Below are positions 5,956 through 9,701 of a DNA stretch of 9,701 bases, in pieces (position 1 is the first letter of the stretch; each line of letters begins with the position of its first letter). The stretch is from NCBI GenBank assembly GCA_001443545.1, contig LMAD01000048.1, forward strand, positions 1 through 9,701. The letters are read 5' to 3'. The notes beneath the pieces were generated by a model. It was not told the origin of the DNA. It saw only the letters and a program-made list of their open reading frames with translations, and ran no database searches. The DNA is from Acidimicrobiaceae bacterium RAAP-2 (GTDB lineage: Bacteria; Actinomycetota; Acidimicrobiia; Acidimicrobiales; RAAP-2). The position numbers and the translations under genes were made by a program.

Positions 5956-7398
5956 GTGACGCCGCGGGTACGGTTCGCGCCGTCGCCGACCGGGTACTTC
6001 CACGTCGGCTCGGCGCGCACCAGTCTCTTCAACTGGCTCTACGCGCGCCACGCCGGCGGCACGTTCGTGCTGCGCATCGAGGATACCGACACCGAGCGCA
6101 ACCGCGAGGAGTGGCGCGACGGCATCCTCTCGGCGATGGCCTGGCTCGGCCTCTCCTACGACGAGGGCCCGTTCCTGCAGTCGAGCCTGCTGGCCGACCA
6201 CACCGCGGCCGCTGAGGCGCTCTACGCGGCCGGCCACCTCTACGCCTGTGACTGTTCACGCGAGGCGATCGACGCGCGCACCAAGGACGCCGCCAAGCCC
6301 GGCTACGACGGCTTCTGTCGGGAACGGGACCTCGCGCGCTCGCCCGAGACGGCGCTGCGCTTCGCGGTGCCGCGCGAGGGCGAGACGATCGTGCACGACG
6401 TGATCCGCGGCGACGTCACCTTCGCGAACGCCAGCTACGAGGACTTCGTCGTCGTGCGCCCCAACGGCGTCGTGCTCTACCCGCTCGCCAACCTCGTCGA
6501 CGACCGCTCGATCGCCATCACCCACGTGATCCGCGGCGAGGACCTGCTGCCGACCACGCCCAAGCAGGTCCTGATGTGGGAGGCGCTGAACGACTGCCCC
6601 GGCGTCGAGTCGGTGCCCCTGCCGCGCTACGCCCACCTGCCGATGCTGGTCAACGAGCAGCGCAAGAAGCTCTCCAAGCGCAAGGACCCCGTCGCCGTCG
6701 AGTCCTACCGCGACCAGGGCTACCTGCCCGAGGCCTTCGTGAACTACCTGGCGCTGCTCGGTTGGAGCCCGCGCGGCGGTGAGGAGGTGGTGAGCCGAGA
6801 CGTGCTCATCGAGCAGTTCGCCCTGGAAGACGTCAGCCACTCGCCGGCCTTCTTCGACGTGAAGAAGCTCGCCCACCTTAACGGGGAGTACCTGCGCGCG
6901 ATGTCCCTCGAGCAGTTCATCGAAGCGGCCCGGCCCTGGGTCGCGCCGTGGTCGAGTCCGTGGCGTCCGACGACGCCGCCACCGTGGACGCAGGAGCAGT
7001 TCGACGAGGCGCTGTTCGCCCGCGTGGCCCCCCTCGTCCAGGAGCGCCTCACGACGCTGGGCGAGGTGCCCGCGATGGTCGGCTTCTTCTTTAGCGAGGT
7101 CGAGCTCGACGAGGCGGCCTTTACCAAATCGATCGGCGACGATCCGCTCGGCCAGACCATGCTCGCCGTCGCCGTCGAACGCTTCGCGGGACTGACCTGG
7201 TTGGCGACGACCCTGCACGAGGCGACCGCCGAGCTCGGCGAGGCGCTGGGCCTCGCGCTGCGCAAGGCCCAGGCGCCGATCCGCTGCGCGGTGACCGGCA
7301 CCCTCGTGGGCCCGCCGCTCTTCGAGTCCCTCGAGATCCTCGGGCGCGAGACGACATTGACGCGGCTGCGCGCGGCGCTCGCTCGAGCGAGCGCGTGA
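5956..7398 (+). CDS. gltX: Glutamyl-tRNA synthetase
   Basis: The product is 480 residues and attaches glutamate to tRNA in the cytoplasm. Class I synthetase signatures are present: FAPSPTGYFHVGSAR (7-21) holds the HIGH-type motif HVGS (16-19), and KKLSKRKD (237-244) is the KMSKS-type loop. C98, C100 and C121 match the zinc site of the bacterial GluRS acceptor-binding domain. IEDTD (41-45) and VIRGEDLLPTTPKQ (191-204) are conserved core segments. The C-terminal helical part is the anticodon-binding region. The GTG start abuts the ferredoxin TAG without a gap, and there is no independent ribosome site apart from ferredoxin coding sequence, so translation is probably coupled. The neighbouring tRNA-Gln and tRNA-Glu genes fit a non-discriminating enzyme that also makes Glu-tRNA(Gln) for GatCAB; that specificity is inferred from lineage, not seen. 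Confidence 0.97.
   Translation: MTPRVRFAPSPTGYFHVGSARTSLFNWLYARHAGGTFVLRIEDTDTERNREEWRDGILSAMAWLGLSYDEGPFLQSSLLADHTAAAEALYAAGHLYACDCSREAIDARTKDAAKPGYDGFCRERDLARSPETALRFAVPREGETIVHDVIRGDVTFANASYEDFVVVRPNGVVLYPLANLVDDRSIAITHVIRGEDLLPTTPKQVLMWEALNDCPGVESVPLPRYAHLPMLVNEQRKKLSKRKDPVAVESYRDQGYLPEAFVNYLALLGWSPRGGEEVVSRDVLIEQFALEDVSHSPAFFDVKKLAHLNGEYLRAMSLEQFIEAARPWVAPWSSPWRPTTPPPWTQEQFDEALFARVAPLVQERLTTLGEVPAMVGFFFSEVELDEAAFTKSIGDDPLGQTMLAVAVERFAGLTWLATTLHEATAELGEALGLALRKAQAPIRCAVTGTLVGPPLFESLEILGRETTLTRLRAALARASA
7375..7394. repeat. Perfect 20-bp palindrome at the gltX/DUF218 junction
   Basis: GCGCTCGCTC (7375-7384) is followed directly by its reverse complement GAGCGAGCGC (7385-7394). It encodes the last residues of GluRS and ends exactly one base before the GTG start of the next gene. 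In RNA it can fold as an 8-bp stem with a UCGA loop where a ribosome binding site would lie. Confidence 0.7.
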
Positions 7399-8042
7399 TC
7401 TTCTGGCCGCTCAAGCTGGCGGCGCGCATCGTGTCGCTAGTGGTGCTGGTGGTCGTGGGGTACTTCGCGGTCACCTTCGTCCAGATCTGGCTCACTGGAC
7501 GCCACCACTCGAACGCGAACGCCCAGGCGATCCTCGTCTTTGGCACGGCCGAGCTGAACGGCAAGCCCTCGGCGGAGCTGTCGGCCCGACTCAACCAGGC
7601 GCTCACCCTCTACGACGCGGCGCGCGCCCCCTGGATCGCGGTCACCGGGGGCAACCAGCCCGGCGATCACTTCACCGAGGCCGGGGTCTCGGCGACCTAC
7701 CTCGAGGCCCACGGGGTACCGAAGAACCGGATCATCGTCGGGGGCGGCGTCGACACGTGGCAGAACGTCCAGTCGATCGCGGGCAAACTGCTCGCCCGTC
7801 ACCTCACCACGGTGCTCGTGGTGACCGACCCCTTCCACGAGGACCGCGCGATGGCCAACGCCTCGGCCCAGGGGCTGATACCCCTCCCGGCGCCCGTCGT
7901 GAACTCCCCGACGGTCAATTTCTCGCTCTGGCGCTACTACCTGAAGGAGACGATCGCGGTCGGCCTCGGTCGCCTCGTCGGCTACGGGACGCTCAGTTCG
8001 TGGTCGCGCGGACTGCACCTGCCGCTCGCGGTTGGCGGGTAG
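7395..8042 (+). CDS. DUF218 / YdcF-like membrane-anchored protein
   Basis: The product is 215 residues. One N-terminal membrane helix (about 12-33) follows a short start with K7 and R11, so the globular domain is probably outside the membrane. From about residue 45 a DUF218 (YdcF/SanA/ElyC family, PF02698) domain is seen: AILVFGTAEL, SAELSARLNQAL (R65), VTGGN (83-87), then TEAGVSATYLEAHGVP, TWQNVQS and VLVVTDPFHEDRA. Family members are linked to cell-envelope functions in enterobacteria, but the biochemical reaction is not settled. The GTG start overlaps the gltX stop as GTGA, and no separate ribosome site is visible, which indicates coupling to gltX. The pairing with gltX may be simple operon packing rather than shared function. 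Confidence 0.9.
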   Translation: MIFWPLKLAARIVSLVVLVVVGYFAVTFVQIWLTGRHHSNANAQAILVFGTAELNGKPSAELSARLNQALTLYDAARAPWIAVTGGNQPGDHFTEAGVSATYLEAHGVPKNRIIVGGGVDTWQNVQSIAGKLLARHLTTVLVVTDPFHEDRAMANASAQGLIPLPAPVVNSPTVNFSLWRYYLKETIAVGLGRLVGYGTLSSWSRGLHLPLAVGG

Positions 8043-8061
8043 GGGGGCCCTCGGGTAAGAT
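8032..8061 (+). promoter_or_regulatory. Probable promoter of the tRNA-Gln/tRNA-Glu pair
   Basis: TTGGCG (8032-8037) and TAAGAT (8056-8061) are separated by 18 bases, each matching the consensus at four positions. Transcription would start a few bases before the tRNA-Gln 5' end at 8073. The -35 box lies in the last codons of the DUF218 gene. Confidence 0.45.
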
Positions 8062-8072
8062 TGCCCAGCCCT

Positions 8073-8144
8073 TCGGGGGTGGTGTAATTGGCAACACAAC
8101 TGGTTCTGGTCCAGTTATTCAGGGTTCGAATCCTTGCCCCCGAG
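8073..8144 (+). tRNA. tRNA-Gln (anticodon CUG)
   Basis: A full cloverleaf of 72 bases can be drawn. The acceptor stem is TCGGGGG (8073-8079)/CCCCCGA (8137-8143) with G8144 as discriminator. The anticodon stem is ACTGG/CCAGT with loop TTCTGGT, placing the anticodon CTG at 8106-8108. The T arm is CAGGG-TTCGAAT-CCTTG, with one G-T pair. CCA is not encoded. Actinobacteria generally lack GlnRS, so this tRNA would be charged first with Glu and then amidated by GatCAB. Confidence 0.95.
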
Positions 8145-8171
8145 CGAAGCGACGGTCCACCGTCGATTCAT

Positions 8172-8244
8172 GGTCCCATCGTCTAGTGGCCTAGGACATC
8201 ACCCTCTCAAGGTGGAGGCACGGGTTCGAATCCCGTTGGGACTG
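8172..8244 (+). tRNA. tRNA-Glu (anticodon CUC)
   Basis: A 73-base cloverleaf is complete. The acceptor stem is GGTCCCA (8172-8178)/TGGGACT (8237-8243) with a G-T first pair, and G8244 is the discriminator. The anticodon stem is TCACC/GGTGG with loop CTCTCAA, anticodon CTC at 8206-8208. The T arm is ACGGG-TTCGAAT-CCCGT. CCA is not encoded. It lies 27 bases after tRNA-Gln and is probably transcribed with it. Confidence 0.96.
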
Positions 8245-8731
8245 CTCAGTATTCGTGCTGGTCAAAATCGATTTCAAGGGCCGGCGCCGTACGCGTCGGC
8301 ACCACGGCCCCAACGTTTTGGGTGTTCACGGGTGGCGCCCACCAAATCGATTGGCCCGTCATCCACGCAACCCACCTCGACCGCTGCCTCACCATCTTGG
8401 AGCTCATCCACCGCTGGTCCATCGGCGGTGCCCGGTGCTTCGAGCTCGTGGTCCGGGACCGCACGAGGCGCTCGTGACGGTGCGAACGCCTCGTTCGACC
8501 GGTTCCACGGGTACTTCTTGAGCGGTCGAAGTCTTGGAGCCGCGGTGCAGGGTTCCCACGGGTGAGGTGCTCGCGGTGCTGATCCGTGGGGCCCTGATGA
8601 CCGTGAGCCGGACGTGCCGCCTGGGCATTCGGGTTCTTCGGATTTCAGTGGGGCCGAAACCACCGCATTTCTTGGCTCTAACCGTTACACCCGTCGCGAT
8701 GGCACCAGTCGCGATGTCTTGGGATCCCTCG
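8245..8731. other. Gene-poor region after the tRNA genes
   Basis: No recognisable gene is found in this stretch of almost 490 bp. Open frames on both strands overlap each other and show no family motif. The most gene-like is a short plus-strand frame from GTG 8322 to TGA 8475-8477 (51 residues, including HLDRCLTILELIHRW). Its third codon positions are strongly G/C, as in the real genes here, but it lacks a ribosome site. It may be the remnant of a lost gene. No repeat of the tRNA-Glu 3' end was seen that would mark an integration site. Confidence 0.45.
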
Positions 8732-8760
8732 TTGTCAGGGATCTCCTGACGATGTAAGGT
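8732..8760 (+). promoter_or_regulatory. Promoter of the ClpX-zinc-finger/HTH gene
   Basis: TTGTCA (8732-8737) matches the -35 consensus at five of six positions. TAAGGT (8755-8760) follows after exactly 17 bases and fits the looser actinobacterial TAnnnT -10 pattern. Transcription would begin near 8767, about 34 bases before the GTG start. Confidence 0.6.
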
Positions 8761-8770
8761 ATCACCTGAC
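8734..8770. repeat. CCTGAC repeats over the promoter (operator candidate)
   Basis: GTCAGG (8734-8739) and CCTGAC (8745-8750) form an inverted repeat with a GATCT centre. A further CCTGAC at 8765-8770 repeats the second arm 20 bases later, close to two DNA helical turns, inside a shared TCnCCTGAC context. The copies cover the -35 box, the spacer and the expected transcription start, as expected for a repressor or activator site. Confidence 0.5.
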
Positions 8771-8800
8771 AGTCGTAATTGACAGATCGAGGAGGGCATC

Positions 8801-9166
8801 GTGGCCGTTACCGAAGGGACAAGGACGACGTCCTGCTCGTTTTGCCTCAAACACGAGAATGAAGTTTCGAGGTTGGTCGCTGGTCCGGGGGTCTATATCT
8901 GTAATGAGTGTGTAGATCTTTGTAGCCAGATCATTGCGAGTCCGCCCTCTTTGCCGCCTGCGATGACCTCCTGGGAGGAGAGCCTTGACCTCAACGGAGT
9001 ACTCGCCGGCCTTCCTCGGATGGCGGCCGCCGGTGCGCAAGTCGAAGGCAATCTCGCCCGCTCCGTCATGAGAGCGAAACGACTCGGCGCCACGTGGGCC
9101 ACCATTGGAACGTCATTGGGAATGACTCGACAGTCGGCGTGGGAACGCTTCTCAGGCGAGGAGTAG
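8801..9166 (+). CDS. ClpX-type C4 zinc-finger protein with HTH-like tail
   Basis: The product is 121 residues. Residues 12-45 match the N-terminal zinc-binding domain of ClpX (PF06689): C12-x2-C15, a VAGPGVYIC stretch, then C34-x2-C37 and VDLCSQII. In ClpX this dimeric domain binds substrates and adaptors such as SspB. Here no AAA+ ATPase follows. Residues about 85-117 instead look like a helix-turn-helix (RAKRLGATWATIGTSLGMTRQSAWERF), similar to tails of small actinobacterial DNA-binding proteins. GGAGG at 8791-8795, five bases before GTG 8801, fixes the start. It could be a transcription regulator with a zinc dimerisation domain, or an adaptor competing for ClpX partners; neither is shown. 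The first half is more AT-rich than its neighbours, which may mean transfer. The domain call is firm, the role unknown. Confidence 0.85.
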   Translation: MAVTEGTRTTSCSFCLKHENEVSRLVAGPGVYICNECVDLCSQIIASPPSLPPAMTSWEESLDLNGVLAGLPRMAAAGAQVEGNLARSVMRAKRLGATWATIGTSLGMTRQSAWERFSGEE

Positions 9167-9589
9167 TTACGTGCGCCCCCGTTAGAACCCCGCCGCTGGG
9201 CGAGCAGGTGCATTGACGTTCACTCAGCACCGAGCAACTGCGTGGGGAACTGCCGTATCCCGCTAAAAGTCGATGAGCCGCTGTTCGCGGGAATTCTCGT
9301 CGCCAAGAGGGCCGCTCCTCTCCAGAGGTCGCTCGGCGCTGGTCGAGGGGTCGACCGGGCGACTACCCAAACGCTTACCGTGACTGCGGCGTGAATGGCG
9401 ATGTCCAGCGCGGGGCTACGGTCCCACCGCTCGGTGGTGAGCGGTGGGAAGCCGAACGTCGGATCGTCGTCGCCCCGTTGGGCGCGTAGGTCAATGACCC
9501 GCCAACCAGGTCCGTAACCACGGCTGGTCAGGAAGGCAACCAATGATTGCTAGGTTGCGATCAGGTGCTGGAACGAAAGCGGGTTTCTG
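9167..9589. other. Gene-poor region with a minus-strand hypothetical frame
   Basis: The stretch between the zinc-finger gene and the partial right-edge gene has no recognised family. A minus-strand frame from TTG 9543 to 9220 (107 residues; starts VAFLTSRGYGPGWRVIDLRAQ) has G/C-rich third positions in its first half but not in its second. It lacks a clear ribosome site. It may be a decayed gene; I would not annotate it as functional. Confidence 0.35.
9422..9449. repeat. Perfect 11-bp inverted repeat
   Basis: TCCCACCGCTC (9422-9432) and GAGCGGTGGGA (9439-9449) are exact reverse complements around a GGTGGT loop. In RNA this gives a very stable hairpin from either strand. There is no T-tract. 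It could end transcription of the zinc-finger gene or be a protein-binding site. Confidence 0.65.
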
Positions 9590-9701
9590 TTGGATTCCGT
9601 CCCCGTCGACACGACTCAGGCCGTCGAGATCGCGCCGCGCGTGTGGTGGGTGTCCTCGATGTTGCCCAACGACAACTTCCAGTGTCACGTCTACCTCATC
9701 G
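9590..9701 (+). CDS. Diiron / MBL-fold (ODP-like) protein, N-terminal fragment
   Basis: The frame continues off the right edge. It reads FLLDSVPV, then AVEIAPRVWWVSSML, then NDNFQCHVYLI. This is the opening of metallo-beta-lactamase-fold proteins related to flavodiiron and oxygen-binding diiron (ODP) proteins, in which VEIAPxVWWVG is followed by FQCHVYLI and then the metal-ligand strand. The metal ligands themselves lie beyond the window. The start is uncertain: the frame is open from 9554, but no ATG or GTG occurs before GTG 9641, inside the conserved part. TTG 9590 is the best candidate, with only a weak purine stretch (AAAGCGGG, 9576-9583) upstream. A frameshift at the 5' end is an alternative. 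Diiron proteins of this group sense or reduce oxygen or nitric oxide; the role here cannot be read. Confidence 0.65.
   Translation, partial: MDSVPVDTTQAVEIAPRVWWVSSMLPNDNFQCHVYLI

Noticed and set aside
6256..7218. Minus-strand 320-residue frame within gltX
   Set aside because: Antisense shadow of a highly conserved synthetase gene.
8221..8244. tRNA-Glu 3' end as an integration (att) site
   Set aside because: No second copy of this segment and no integrase gene were found in the window.
8404..8850. Minus-strand 148-residue frame
   Set aside because: Overlaps the promoter and start of the zinc-finger gene on the other strand and has no recognisable motif.

Overview
The window is high-GC bacterial chromosome with frequent GTG starts. 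The gene content points to Actinomycetota: a glutamyl-tRNA synthetase followed by tRNA-Gln and tRNA-Glu genes, a ferredoxin with a variable residue in place of one cluster cysteine, a SWIM zinc-finger/helical-repeat gene pair, and a small ClpX-type zinc-finger protein. A deep actinobacterial lineage such as Acidimicrobiia is possible, but this is inference. No CRISPR array, intact insertion sequence or phage gene is visible.

Left part (1-3631). The window opens in the last codons of pntB (NAD(P) transhydrogenase beta). Next is about 440 bp without an intact gene, holding what looks like a frameshifted UPF0158 remnant. Two co-directional genes follow: a 592-residue SWIM zinc-finger protein, possibly translated from a leaderless transcript, and a 354-residue helical partner protein of unknown function. 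A strong two-part hairpin lies after the pair.

Middle (3632-5763). On the minus strand are a VapC-like PIN toxin remnant lacking its N-terminal third, a secreted-repeat (COG4315-like) protein with a signal peptide, and an aldo/keto reductase with an intact catalytic tetrad. The reductase is divergent from the next operon.

Right-centre (5764-8244). A compact plus-strand cluster runs ferredoxin, gltX, a DUF218 membrane protein, tRNA-Gln(CUG), tRNA-Glu(CUC). The ferredoxin stop codon directly abuts the gltX GTG in the same frame, and gltX overlaps the DUF218 gene by GTGA, so translational coupling is likely. GluRS sits beside both tRNAs that a non-discriminating GluRS would charge in the GatCAB route to Gln-tRNA.

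Right part (8245-9701). This stretch is sparse and looks accessory. It holds a 121-residue protein joining a ClpX-like C4 zinc-binding domain to a helix-turn-helix-like tail, behind a good promoter studded with CCTGAC repeats. It also holds a perfect 11-bp inverted repeat and, running off the right edge, the start of a diiron/metallo-beta-lactamase-fold (ODP-like) protein with no usual start codon. The most novel candidate is the ClpX-zinc-finger/HTH protein with its repeat-bearing promoter; the SWIM gene pair is next.
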